The notes under the pieces: model-generated | The model's input: only the letters and a program-made list of their open reading frames with translations | Database searches by the model: none | What the model was told of the DNA's origin: nothing | Part shown: one piece after another, positions 44,689 through 56,249 of the stretch | Position numbering within the stretch: position 1 is the first letter of the stretch | Layout: the number at the start of each line of letters is the position of its first letter | Translations under genes and position numbers: made by a program | Source: Bromus sterilis | Taxonomy: Eukaryota; Streptophyta; Magnoliopsida; Poales; Poaceae | Direction: 5' to 3' | NCBI GenBank assembly: GCA_950022295.1 | Contig: OX465595.1 | Coordinates: forward strand, 432,692,270 to 432,756,269 | Length of the DNA stretch: 64,000 nucleotides

Positions 44689-45270
44689 GATCAGCTAAAT
44701 GAACAAAATATAATAAGGAAATTAGTAATCTCACCCATGCCAAATACACCCAAAAGAAATTAGTCTCAAAATGAATCAACAAAAAATACAAATATTAATA
44801 AAGGATATCTTAGTTTCGTTTATAGAGAATATTACAAAACATGATGAAATAGTAAGAAATGAAATATGGTAGATTGTATAACAATAATCATAGAGATTGA
44901 TCGATTGTGATATGGTTGGTTCAGTTTGCATGTTCTTTCCGTTTTGGAAAACATGTAGCACCAAAAAATAGACACAAATGAATAACATCGCCATAGAAAA
45001 GCCTTAAAAGGGCAACATGTACATATATAGGTATAAACATGGATGATAACACAAATTGTACTACAAAGATGAAAATGGAATACTTCCACCCTACACATAT
45101 ATAGAACCATCTCTAATAAACACATCTTTGAAAAATATGGATACAAAAGCTACTACAGGATGGAATACGTAACAAGGTAGGAAAATGAAGGATCTTACAG
45201 TGAAGGAGGATGATTGAGAGGAGAATAGAGCTCCTTCCGCTCTTGAAAATTGGGTATTCGATGGCTGTGT
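44689..45270 (-). other. Probable 5' UTR with intron of the response regulator gene
   Basis: On the minus strand a leader of about 70 bases (from about 45265) ends with a good donor, CACT|GTAAG, at 45199/45198. An acceptor, CATTTAG|CTGATC, lies 6 bases before the ATG (45-44.7 kb side, exon resuming at 44694). The implied intron is 504 bases, AT-rich (44695-45198). Predicted from splice motifs only. Confidence 0.5.
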
Positions 45271-45295
45271 GCCTTGTACCCTGAGTATGTCGTGT

Positions 45296-45303
45296 TATTT
45301 ATA
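45296..45303 (-). promoter_or_regulatory. TATA box of the response regulator gene
   Basis: TATAAATA on the minus strand (plus TATTTATA), about 30 bases before the pyrimidine-rich leader. No competing TATA box is closer to the predicted 5' UTR donor site. Confidence 0.55.
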
Positions 45304-46089
45304 GTGGGTCAAAGGGGGCGCCACCCATGGCCAGCCGATCTCCACGTCCTTACAAGTTGCAAACAAATCCGCACCGATCTCTGCTTAAATAAATATAGCG
45401 TAATACATATTGAGAGAATATATTTTGTTATTAATGATCCATATCTCCAGATATGCAATAGGGTCGGATTTTGATTAAATGCATCTTGATCGATTTTATT
45501 GATTTGGATCTACCAATACAAAGTTATAAATATGTGAAACTCTAGGGTCTAATCTACAAAACTTGCATTAGTGGAGTGAACGGGATAGGCTGCATACCCT
45601 TCGTGATTGATAGGTGTTTGAACATGGCCCTCACATATGAACTCCACAATCGATACTACGTACCTATTTAGCATAGCCAACATAACATGCGCCATCTGAT
45701 TGAGTGAGGAACAATGGATGTGGTGATTTGGATATCGGATTTTAAACCTGTAGTAATTCCAGAATGGCGACGGGTGTTCGACGATAATAATGGGATGATG
45801 ATACGATGACTTCACAACGATAGGTGGATTTCTCTAGCAACTGTGTTCCTCTCCTCGACTGCCGGTTAGAGACGACGGGGAGGGTCTCACGTGTCAAAGA
45901 GAAAGAGAGAGAGAGAGAGAGGAAAAGAAACATAAAGATTGTAGTGGGTTGGTTAGGTACAGGGTTAAGTGTCGTGTGTCGGGGGTCGGGTTTCTTAGGC
46001 CCTCCTTCTAGCGCCATCATCCACCGGGCCAGAAGAAGGGGAGAACAGCGGCAATGCTGCCCCGAGGACTCCTTTCGGGAGGACTAATC
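45304..46089. other. Upstream region of the response regulator gene, with a GA microsatellite
   Basis: No coding similarity is seen. A (GA)8 run lies at 45905-45921. The sequence shows no similarity to other parts of the window, so it is probably low-copy promoter or intergenic DNA. The right boundary with the LTR fragment is not sharp. Confidence 0.45.
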
Positions 46090-46967
46090 CCGGAAAGTCA
46101 CGACTCGGAGACAATGTGTTACGGGGAACACGCTGGGTTCCCGCTTGCTTGATATGGACGAAGGATGTTGTGGCGTCAAAACGGCAATGAGCTGATGCGA
46201 GCAAACACAGAGGTTTACCCAGGTTAGGGTCGTCCAGAGACTAAAAGCCCTAATTGAGTAGGATACAGTAAAAGGTGATTTTTTGGATGAAGATACCCTA
46301 TGCTACACTTCACTATCCTCTTCTACTCTTGATCGAGCTGGTTATCCTCCCAAAAGGGGATCCTTGGGAGGTCTCCCGAGAATTTCTAGGGATGAACTCC
46401 TCTGACTTCTTGCTATGGATTCATCCCGGGATGAATCCATTGGGGTGGTGGCTTCTCCCTTCTGTGGATCTTCCTTCTTTTCGTTTCTCCTCCTTGCCTC
46501 TCTTCCTTTTGGTTCCAGCCCCCCTCTTTTGATGTGGTTGGTGTCTCCCTTTTATAGAGCAACGGGCTCGCCAGAGTCCCACTGACAGCTATAGTAAGAG
46601 TGGTTATCTTATACTTGTGGACGCGAGGCATTTCGATATCTTCCAGGAAGTTCCGTGGCGTCGCGGGGACGACTGGGGCATGCATGCGCTGAGTACGCAC
46701 GAGAGAGCCAGCAAGGTGTAGGATACCTCCCGTCGGCGGTGCAAGCTTGTCCTCTAGCGCGTTAAATGTGTTGTGCTCTTTGTCGGGCGGTGGGAGACAG
46801 CTGGATGGCTCCATCCTTCCGGAACTAGTCCGAGGCACTCCTCCACGTGCCTACGGCGGTGTTCCCAGTATCTCCTTGCCGGAATCTTCCATGGTTGCTC
46901 TTGAACCGTCCGAGAAGCGTATTCGGATCCCAGGGAAATGTGGCACCCCAGTACCCGACTACTGACA
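46090..46967 (-). mobile_element. LTR of a second, truncated gypsy element
   Basis: The right edge ends ACTGACA, i.e. TGTCAGTAGTCGGG on the minus strand, next to GAGCCCGGGGGACAC, which looks like a polypurine tract. GGTTTACCCAGGTT near 46211 resembles the LTR of A (523-536), suggesting a related Tat-type family. The left boundary (about 46090) is a guess. No primer site or second LTR is seen. Confidence 0.5.
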
Positions 46968-47385
46968 GTGTCCCCCGGGCTCGTCTTTTGATGAAGGCTT
47001 CCGGGAATCGAAGTCGAGTCATTCCGAGAAGTTCTTGTAGTTTGTGCACTGGCTGTTATGTCACGGGGACAGGGCAGGCGGTGCCACGTGGTGTGCTTCC
47101 AGTCGGATTTGACGGATGATGATGATGCCCCTGCAAAAGATAGCAAGACTCGAGGTAATGCAACGGCTGGTCCCACAGTAATTTAATGTTCTTACAGTAG
47201 AGTAGAAAATTAATCCCCTGTGAGTGTCCGTTGGGTATTTAAGTGAGCCGATGCGAAGCGGAGGAGTCGATTCTCCTTCTCCGTCTCCCACTTCTCCCTT
47301 TCGGAATCGAGCTCGGGCTCGACCTCGTCGGCACTCTATCGACGGCAAGCTCCCCACCGTCACTGCCAAGCGGGGCCCGCATGTC
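46968..47385 (-). mobile_element. Short internal remnant next to the gypsy LTR, with plus-strand TATA
   Basis: Follows the polypurine tract on the internal side of the LTR at 46090-46967. It contains plus-strand TATTTAAG (47236-47243) and a Pro/Ser/Arg-rich frame downstream that has no recognisable domain. The fragment ends where the next LTR-like sequence begins (about 47350-47390). Confidence 0.35.
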
Positions 47386-48277
47386 AACAAAGTAATTAGC
47401 ACTAACTACTCTGCTCCTCTGACACTTACATGTGGGCCAGGTCCCCTAATAAACCTGTTAAGTGAGTTTTATTAATATAACTCTTCAAGTCTATGACATG
47501 TGGGCCTTGCCCTTTTAAGTTAACCCCTGGTTTAAATAAAATGTTTAATAACAACTGTCTCTATGACACCTGGCCCCACTGTCAGTTGTTATAATTAAAA
47601 TGAATTTATAAAATTGGAGTGTATGACATGTGGGCCCAGTGGTTATTTAAATTTATTTAATGATTATTAATACCGTGAGGCTGACCAGTGGGACCCACTG
47701 GTCAGGTTTGACCAGTCAACATGCACTGTTTTGGATAATGTAAATATTTATTAATTAAAGAAATCCAGAAAGTCTTTTAAATTGATTTAAACTTTGAAAT
47801 CAATATCATTTAAACTATAAGTCAGATGAAAATAATTTATACATGAAACTTGCTCAGAAAAATACAACGATTACGAATACGCTACCCGTATACCAACCCC
47901 CCCTCTAACACAACGAACACAAGACATTCCCCCCTCCGGGTCGTTTGTCGGTAATCACCCGCAGCTTGTAGTTCATCCCCAGATGAATTCCCGCCCCGAG
48001 CAATCACCTAGTACTGCATTAGGACCACCATTAACACTGCATATGTTATGACATGCATATGTTTGCATATGATTGATTTATATTTATTGTTTCTACCCCA
48101 TTCTTCTGTGGTAGACCCCGCTGCTGCCGCCGACTACACCACTGCTGAGTACGACTACGTCGTTGACGACCGTACCTCTACCGTCGAGCTTCCAAGCAAG
48201 CAGTGCCCCTTCACCTCTCCCAGATATCGCCTATCTTTCTCTATTTATCTATTGCACTAGGCATTGCTGCTGCTACA
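47386..48277. mobile_element. Fragment of a long gypsy-type LTR with four degenerate tandem units
   Basis: ACATGTGGGCC-type units recur at 47428, 47496, 47566 and 47626 (spacing 60-70), followed by a 25-base near-palindrome and AT-rich sequence. Similar CATGTGGG(G)CC-CACTGTCAG wording occurs in S1 and S2 (near 5380 and 11820), so it is probably part of another long LTR. It is interrupted by F and seems to resume for about 70 bases at 57665. Confidence 0.5.
47681..47705. repeat. Near-perfect 25-base palindrome
   Basis: CTGACCAGTGGG (47681-47692), one base, then CCCACTGGTCAG (47694-47705). The two 12-base arms are exact complements. A further GACCAGTC follows at about 47709, extending the GACCAGT motif. 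Confidence 0.8.
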
Positions 48278-49690
48278 TGATAACCCTCAACTGTAGGGGA
48301 TCGAGATAGTCTTCGCGGGCAAGATAACCTAATTTATTGATTCGACACTTGGGGACACAAAGAATACGTACATGCTTTGACAATTGAGTTGTCAATTCAA
48401 CCACAGCTGAAATAAACACTTGCTTGCACAAAGGTATTAGTAGCAACTGTGATACGGTGGTAGTAGTGGTGATGATAATAGTGGTGATGGTGGTGGTGAA
48501 ACAAAAAAAGTAAAACAGCAAAAGTAAACAACTAGTAACCAGCAGGAAAGAAAACACTGTATGCTAGGGAGATGGATGGTTGGGCGCTGCTTGGATGAGA
48601 ACGAACATGTAATAGATTCTAACACGGGCAAGGCTCACAGAAAAGAAAGGATCATCTAGGCAAATATCAAACATCAGGCGTGTATCCCAGGGTAGTTGTA
48701 CGTGCTTGCAATAAGAACTTTGCACAACATCTTTTGTCCTACCCTCCCGCTACAAACGGGGCCAAAAGGAACTTATGGAGATTAAGGTCCTCCTGTCAAA
48801 GAGCACCGGAACAAAGCATTAACACTTCATGGATACACGGAATCCTCAAATTATAGTCCATCCCCTTTGGTGTCCCAAGTTGTCACCATTGGCATCGCCG
48901 GTTCCGGACTATAATAGGTGCATACAACTCATAGATAGGATCAAGAACACCACAAACTCAAGAAACAAAAGGGTGATCAGATCCTAAATCATGGTACTTG
49001 GGCCCAAAGTGACAAGCATTAAGAGCAACAAGTTGTAACAGAGATGATAAACACCAAGTAGATGATAGGCAACATGCCCCAACAATCTGATTGAACTATT
49101 ACATGATCGAACTCATCCAATCCCTACCATCCCCTTTGCCTACAGCAAGGAATTACTCACAAATGAGAGAGGAAGTAATGGAGGGGTGATGGAGAGGCGA
49201 TGATGATGACGATGGCGATGATTTCCCCTCACCGGAGGCCAAAGCAGCCTCCAGATTAGCTCTCCCAGAGAAGAACAGAGGGTTGCGGCGGCTCCGCGAC
49301 GTAGATTGGAAAAGCGACTTCTGTTCTGGGGTTTCTCCGTCGGGAGAATAAATAGGGACAAAGTAGGGCACCGGGGGACATGGGACCAAGCCAGGAGGGC
49401 AGGTGGCGCGACCAGGGGATGGGCCGCGCCAGGCACCCTCCTGGCTGCCCCTGTCTGCCCTGTGGCCCCCTTTGGACCTGCGGAAGCTTCCAGAACGCTG
49501 ATTTTTTATATATTTTTTTGGGATTTTTCCAGCGTACCTAAATATCCAGAAACCTGCACAAAAGAAAACATCACTGGTAGCTCTGCTGAAAATAGCGCCA
49601 TTCCGGGTTAGTTTCGTTCAAATCATGCAAGAATGAAGCCAAAACAGTAGCAAAAGTGTTTGGAAAAGTAGATAAGTTTGAGACGTATCA
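48278..49690 (-). repeat. 3' LTR of F
   Basis: Matches 56250-57664 nearly throughout. It contains a GGT/GAT trinucleotide-rich stretch (about 48447-48500) and a GC-rich block near 49390-49450. The polypurine tract AAGCTTGGGGGAGT (minus, 49691-49704) is adjacent. Confidence 0.9.
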
Positions 49691-51450
49691 ACTCCCCCAA
49701 GCTTAGCTATTGCTTGTCCTCAAGAAATTCAGTTCAACGAACTGGACGCGACAAAGAAAACTTTGACAAACTCTTTTGCTTCATTAGATGTATATAAGCA
49801 TGCACTACAAAAGAGTTTAGCAAGTTTTGACACCATGCAACAAGGGCAATGCACGAAGCAATCCTTCTTTCATGTAATCAATCACAAACAAACAAAAAGT
49901 AAATAATATGCTGCTGAGAATCAATTTAAGATCACAATGCACATAGCATGAACATATCAGAGTGGTATCTCGCTAGCCTCCATGAGTGAAGCAAAACATA
50001 AATGCAGAAACTTCTCCGGAGTTCTAAAGGATACTAGCACTCAAAACTCAAAGTAAGAAACATCACAAGCATGCAGAAGACAAAGTGATACTTTGGGACA
50101 ATGCATGTTACACTCAAAATGACAATTATGCTCTCATAGTTGGTGCTTTGGAGAGAGGAAGGTGGAGACTGTCGAACCGTGGCTTTTGATGGCAAGGTTG
50201 AAAACCCGTGGTTGGAAGCAAAGACTAAACATGTACCAGAGCTCGCAGCTTTAAAACAGAGATAAATTTATTTTTGAGAGTGCAACTTTCCACTCAATGG
50301 TGAACGGTAAAGATCTCCCAATATCTTCCATGCCAACCATATCTTTTTATTATTTTTTTGCTTACACTTTTGTTCCTGATTCCATCTATCATAGATGGTT
50401 GTGCCGTCATCAAGTATGGTGGAAGTGCAACTTTTCTCTTTTTCTCTTTCTCTTTTTATTTTTTATTTTTTACTAGTTAAAACTTCCGTCTAATATTTTT
50501 GGCATGAAAGATACTGATTTCCCCTCACCACACCATGAGCTTGTACGGTTACAAAAAGGAAACTTTTGAATAAGGTTTTGAGATGGTACATGAAATTCTT
50601 CGTTAGGGATGGCACGTAAATACCATATATAGGTAGGTATGGTGGACTCAAATGGAACAACTAGGTTTAGAAAGGTGATTGTGGAAGTACAAGCAGAATT
50701 CCGCTTGGTGCTGGAGGAAAGCTAGCAAAAGACGGGGAAGCGACCAACCAGAGAGCATAATGGTCATAATCATGCAGAGCGAAAAAAGCAACATTGAATC
50801 GGGAATGAAAGTGATATAACTCACCCTGAAGTAAAAAGATCATCAAGGCAGAACAGACTTTGTAGTCTTAACATGCGTGAACATGTGCCAAGTCAATCCG
50901 AGAATCCCCCGGAGGGAAATACCACTTTAATATGCCACACCATGAAGAATGCAATGCATGTCAATCATTTCAAGCAACACATTATAAACTCTAGCTATTT
51001 GAGACTAACCACAAAGAAAAGCATGAACCACTAGGAAAGCATTGTAAACATAGCACTATGTCGCTACAAGATGGTCTCTAATCATAAGTACATGCATATG
51101 TACAAAAGTAGAAACAAAAAGAGTTCATACCGGCTTTCCTTGTTGCATCCCTTCCGTCGATCTTCGTCATTACTGCCTTGTCACTTGCACGGTCGAACGT
51201 AGGAAATTATAATCATCACGGATTCGAGCTGAACTCTGAAACAAAGCAAACTAAAGAGCAAAGGAAACATATTTTTGGTTTTTTTAAGGTTTAACGAAAG
51301 CAAAAGAAAGGATAAATCTTTTTGGGTTTTTGAAAACTAAAAGAACAAAGAAGAACAGGCAAAAACTTGCAAAAAGATAAAAGCGAACCAACGGTAGATA
51401 CAATGGAAAGGGGAGGAGAACACGTACCCCCCCAAGCTTAGGCTTTTGGC
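49691..51450 (-). other. 3' non-coding region of F
   Basis: Polypurine tract next to the LTR, then 1.7 kb of AT-rich sequence without a supported frame on either strand. A T-rich, TTTTTATT-type stretch lies near 50440-50475. Confidence 0.65.
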
Positions 51451-52709
51451 CTAAGTTGGGGCTCGTCTAGTGCGGTCCTGAGGAGCCTCCTGCTCCCGGG
51501 TAGTACTAGTATACCCATGGGTCGTATGCGTCCTCCGGTGCGTACACTGAAGTCCTGGGTTCCTCCCACGTGGAAGAGGAAGGTCCCGCCCCCATCCAGA
51601 GGAAGACCCTTCACCCCAGGTGGTGACGGTCTCCTCCTGAATTGGTGGATATACGACATGCTCCTCCTGAATGGGCGGATACACGACGCGCTCCTACTCG
51701 TCTGGCTCGACCCCCTCCGTGGGGTCGTGAAACTGGTATCTCCCCGTGATCTCATCAAACTCGGCCACTGAAAAACGAAATCCGTTCCTGCGAGAAAAAT
51801 CAAACACAAGTGGTGCAGGTAGACGGACAGTGCGTGCCACACCGTCTTTAAACCGCAAAATATAATCAAGTGTATAGCGGTCAGAGGTCTTAGTAACAAA
51901 GAAATGCCCTTCATGGTAGCCAAGTCAAGGCTAACAAAAGGAAAGATTGCATCATCTGGACGCGGTTCTCCTTGGAGAAACTGCAAAAGAAGTGCGGCAT
52001 AGACGCCACCAAAGAGGTCCCCTTGTTACTATTAGTAGCAAGGCGTTTCACAATAAGAGAACCCACATGATACTCGTGCTTCCCTGAGAGGGCATTCGCC
52101 ATGATAGCAGTATCAGGCGTAGAAGTGCTGCTCGTGTTGTTTCGAGCCAACACTCCTCTAGCAAAATAATAGGCGAAATACCTGAGGTGAGGTAGCATAA
52201 TGTTGGAAATTTTCTGACGGTTGGATGGCCTCACTTCAGTGTTACAGAACGAGTCGAGGAGGGTGTTGAGTGCAACAAGTTTGGACAATTTTCATCTTCT
52301 TCTTCTCGACCAAGCCTGGCAAACTTAAAGGTTCACAAAATATACTCATAGGCATGGTTAGCAATCTTTCATAAAGTCGAAACACCACAGTATCATTGTC
52401 GGAATAAAACCTGAAACTGTTAACAAAAATAGCGGTGAGTGTCTCGTACTGTGGTACACGGCTCGTAACAAGCCATGTCAAACCTGCATTCAAACATAGA
52501 GCATAGAACTCTTCTTGTATGCTGGCATCCTCCATGAAATCTTCGCATGGAAATGCCATGGCTTTCGCGGGTGACGCGTCCAACATCTCTATGGGTACGA
52601 TATCTTCATTGTAGCTCACCCTCGTGGTCGAAGGTGAAGCTGCGGAACGCGTAACATGGCTAGAGCGCTCGGGTTTCTTCTTCCCAAGCTAGTTTCCTAG
52701 CCTCTCCAT
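51451..52709 (-). pseudogene. Extra ORF of F in the envelope position, broken
   Basis: Starts at ATG 52709, preceded by an AG acceptor-like TTTCAG, with a TAG at codon 7. It is readable through to about 51451 with frameshifts near 52270 and 51975. Recognisable stretches are FYALCLNAGLTWLVTSRVPQ, KISNIMLPHLRYFAYYFARG and ALSGKHEYHVGSLIVKRL. The end carries a duplicated VVYPPIQEE. From memory, homologues are frequent in Triticeae Athila-like repeats and resemble the plant-transposon/Athila ORF proteins of unknown function; no transmembrane envelope features are visible. The name 'envelope position' refers only to its place after the protease. Confidence 0.6.
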
Positions 52710-53500
52710 TTCTGAAATTTTTAACAATTCACAAAAATGAAGATTTAAGAAAAACTAGTTTGGGCAAAACATTCTACTTACTTTACCAAGGCTCCAACTA
52801 GCAACAAAACTTGAAAAATAAATTTCTACACAAACATTTAAGCTCAACTAAACAGCGCCAAGAACCACTAAATACTCACTAAGGAAGCCACCAACTAGAA
52901 AACTAATTGGAGGGGTGAGGGAGTCACATAACAAAGAGTATTTGTTCCAAATTTCAGCTCAAATGAGTGGTTGTAGAAGGAGATCGAGGTTCCGTGCTCA
53001 AGAACAACAAAACAACAGAACCAGAGCAAGAACACGAGTTTTTGGGAGGAAGGAGAGAGAGTGAGGGAAGAGAGGCCACCAAGGGGGTGCCTGTGGGCCC
53101 CAGGAGGGTGGGTGGCGTGACCAGGAGCTGGGCCGCGCCACCTGGCCTCCTGGGCCAGGGGTGGACCCCCCTGGTCAGCCTCAGGTGCCTCCTGATGGAT
53201 TTTTACCTAGAAATTTTGATTTTGATTTTTCTGGAATTTTCTGGGCAACTTCACTGTAGAGAATTTTTCAAAGTTCAAAAAGCTGCAAACACTTTCGTGA
53301 ACTTGAGACAAAAGTTAGAACAAGCGAAGCTTTAAACACAAAAACTTGGGTACAACAAGGAGAATAAAAGCTAAAGGAAATGAAAACATAACAAGCTCAA
53401 CTTTTTACCTATATAAAACATGCTAGTTAGCAAGGTTGATCAAGTCTTACCAACAAACCTGTGGTATATAGCGCAGAAAGTCTCGCCTCTTATGAAGTGA
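52710..53500 (-). promoter_or_regulatory. Internal leader with LTR-like GC module upstream of the extra ORF of F
   Basis: Between protease and the extra ORF the minus strand shows GGCGCGGCCCAGCTCCTGG (about 53120-53140), resembling the GC module of the F LTR near 49390-49440. It is followed by a pyrimidine-rich leader and AT-rich sequence with GT...AG possibilities, ending just before ATG 52709. This layout suggests an internal promoter and a spliced leader for the extra ORF, which is inference. Confidence 0.35.
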
Positions 53501-53665
53501 TCATTGTACTCTCACTTTAATGGACATTGTCCCCACCATAATTGTCTTGTATATATGTTATACATGTAGTGGACAATCCCATTCTCCAATCTTCACGGTC
53601 TCGATATTCTCAATGGAGTTAAGGCCATGCCTTTTGTCGATCTTCTTCGGAAAATACACCGTGTG

Positions 53666-54265
53666 TTATTTGTCATTCACGTTGAAGGTAACCTTCCCTT
53701 TATTGCAATCAATAACAGCACCTGCGGTCTTAAGAAAAGGTCTACCAAGGATAATGGACATGATACCATCCTTGGGCATGTCAAGCACAACAAAATGAGT
53801 AAGTATTAAGAAATTGGCAACTTCAACAGGAACATCCTCACAAATACCGATCGGGACGGCCGTGGACTTGTCGGCCATCTGGAGAGAGATATCTATAGGA
53901 ATTAGTTTCTCTAAAAGAAGTCTTTTGTAGAGAGAAAAGGGCATAACACTCACTCCTGCACCAAGATCACATAAAGCAGTTCTAACATAATTAGTTTTTA
54001 TGGAGCAAGGAATGGTGGGTATACCTGGGTCACCGAGCTTCTCAGGAATCTTGCCACTAAAAGAGTAGTTAGCAAGCATAGTAGATATTGCCTCATTAGG
54101 GACTTTTATTTTATTAGTAACAATATCTTTCATATATTTAGAGTAAGGAGGTAACTTAATAGCATCAGTCAAAGGGATTTGAAGAAAAAGAGGTTTCATC
54201 CACTCACAAAACTTGTTGTAGTGCTCTTCTTCTTTGGTTTTGACGGACTTGCTTGGGAAAGGCAT
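53666..54265 (-). pseudogene. Protease region of F
   Basis: 200 codons containing the aspartic protease motif LCDLGAGVSVMP (about 53985-53950) and IILGRPFLKTAGA near the end. A TAA at 53666 precedes a continuing frame (HTVYFPKKI), so the stop is probably premature. The gag frame upstream ends at 54474 and the link contains frameshifts. Confidence 0.85.
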
Positions 54266-54473
54266 GGGTTTCTGTACCCATGGTTATCGTTCCTTCCCAT
54301 CTCTCCTTGCAAGAAAGTCTTCTCTAGTATACTTCTTGCGCTTATCGGGTGCTTCTTCTTCTCGAACATCAGGTGGATCATTCTTTTCAGTATCTTTTTC
54401 AGGTTCAGCACCGTCTTCAGTGTCAGCATCTGAGGTAGATATGCTGTTTGGATCAACAGCTTGTTCTTCTTCT

Positions 54474-56162
54474 TTATTGGATCATTGGAATTGTCAGCTT
54501 CCTTGTGTTTTTATTCTTCTTATTCTTCTTTGGAGAGCTAACAATTTCTTCTTCCTGCACTTGAGAATCTTGCTCGATCCTCTTTGGATGCCCTTCTCGA
54601 TAGAGAGGGTCCTGGGTGTGTGTTCCACCCCGGGTCTTTATACCATAAGCTTGTAAATTGTCCTGTTTGGCTTTATTAGCAAGCAAATCTTTTTGCACAT
54701 TAGAAATTTGTTCAAGCTGAGTTTGAACCATATGAAAATGCTTCACAAGACATTTAACATCATTAACTGTTCTTCCTCGAACATCAAGCAAACTTTTGAT
54801 AGCAAGAGTATTATCATGCAACTGACCTTGTATCTTCTCATTGAAGTGATTCTGCTTCATAATAAAATTATCAAGCTCATCTAAACATTGGTCAGGAGGT
54901 TTAGGGATGTCACTTGCATTGAAATCTAAAAGAGAGTGTACCTCTACCATAGGTGGGTGAGTGGTAGGCTCACACAGCTTCTCAATTGGAGGTAGATTCT
55001 TCACGTCTTTAGCTTTAATACCTTTCTCTCTTATAGACTTCTTTGCTGCTTGCATATCTTCGGGGCTTAGGACAAGCATGCCCCTCTTCTTTGGTGGTGG
55101 AGGTGGTTCAGGTATGGACCAATCTTCATGGTTTTTGGCAATCTTGCCCATCAATTCTTCCGCTTCGTCTGGTGTTCTTTGCTTGAAAACACAACCAGCA
55201 CAACTATCTAGATAGGATTTAGACCCATCGGTTAGACCAGCATAAAATATATCAAGTAATTCATTCTGAGGGATCTCATGTCCCGGTCTAGCCTTCAGCA
55301 AACTGCAAAATCTCCCCCAAGCTTTAGGGAGGTGCTCATCCTGCAACTGTTTAAAGTTATAAATTCTTTGCAAAGCAGCATGTTGCATATGAGCAGGAAA
55401 ATACTTATCAACGAAAGATATAGCCATATCTTGAGGACTCTGAATGGAACCACATGGTAGTGCATCATACCATGCTATAGCATATCCTTTCAAGGAAAAA
55501 GGAAGAACCTTGGTCACATAAAAGTTCCAGATCCTTTCATTAGTAGTAAACAAGCCACCAAACTCAGTGAGTCTGGTCAGGTGCCCGATAGCATCATCAT
55601 TTTCTCTGCCATAAAAGGGATCAGCTTCAACTGTGTATATAAGTGAAAGGTCAACAGAGAAATCATAATCAGGATCAGTGATGCATATAGGAGACGTAGC
55701 AAAAGTAGGATCTGGAGTAAACTTGTTCTTCAGGGAATGCTTTGCTAGCAAATTCTTTATAGTAGCAGGGTCGGAATCAGCACATTCATTAAGCTCCCTG
55801 CAAAAATCATCATCAAGCATAATATAATCATCCTCAAGGAGTTTCTCCTTAAGGCCAGCAAAGTTATGAGTTTTTCCAATAGGTGTTTGGGTAATAGGAA
55901 TTTCAACACCCGAGAATCGGGCAGTAGCAGCAATATGTTCTTCAATAAAAGAACCAAGTGAACCTGTAGTCTCAAAGGTAGTAGAAGCATCATCAAAAGT
56001 ATTTGACATATTGCCAGACTCAGCAGAAGTAGCATGTAACTGAGGTGAATCAAACTGACTCATAACTGAAGGTGAATCAAGTTTAGCACTAGTGCTAAGA
56101 GCAGTACCTCTTCTCGCACGGGATGGTAAGATCGGAACCTTGGGGTCTCCTTTCTTACCCAT
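54474..56162 (-). pseudogene. gag of F
   Basis: 562 codons from ATG 56162 (a longer frame starts with TTG at 56195). The N-terminal 200 residues are acidic and Ser-rich. A gag core follows (LPFSLKGYAIAWYDALP, then FVDKYFPAHMQ, then LLDIFYAGLTDGSKSYLDSC), then a Pro run (PEPPPPPKKRG) and a Lys-rich end. There is no zinc knuckle. The frame is open, but it terminates before the protease in another frame, so the polyprotein is broken near 54470. It lies directly after the primer site. Confidence 0.85.
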
Positions 56163-56219
56163 AGTGGATAGCGTGCAGCAGGTAGGATACTTCAAGTAGA
56201 CCTGTAAATAAATCTATGG

Positions 56220-56237
56220 TCCCCGACAACGGCGCCA
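56220..56237 (-). other. Primer-binding site of F (tRNA-Asp)
   Basis: On the minus strand TGGCGCCGTTGTCGGGGA, one base different from the tRNA-Asp complement, 12 bases after the LTR end. Confidence 0.8.
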
Positions 56238-56249
56238 GAAAACAGTACT

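Noticed and set aside
48447..48500. GGT/GAT-rich stretch considered as a CRISPR-like or regulatory array
   Set aside because: Simple trinucleotide-type repeat in the F LTR, repeated in the other LTR; no spacer structure.
51438..51986. 182-codon minus frame at the end of F treated as a separate gene
   Set aside because: It is a shifted frame of the extra ORF; the coding-like sequence runs in another phase and carries the duplicated VVYPPIQEE.
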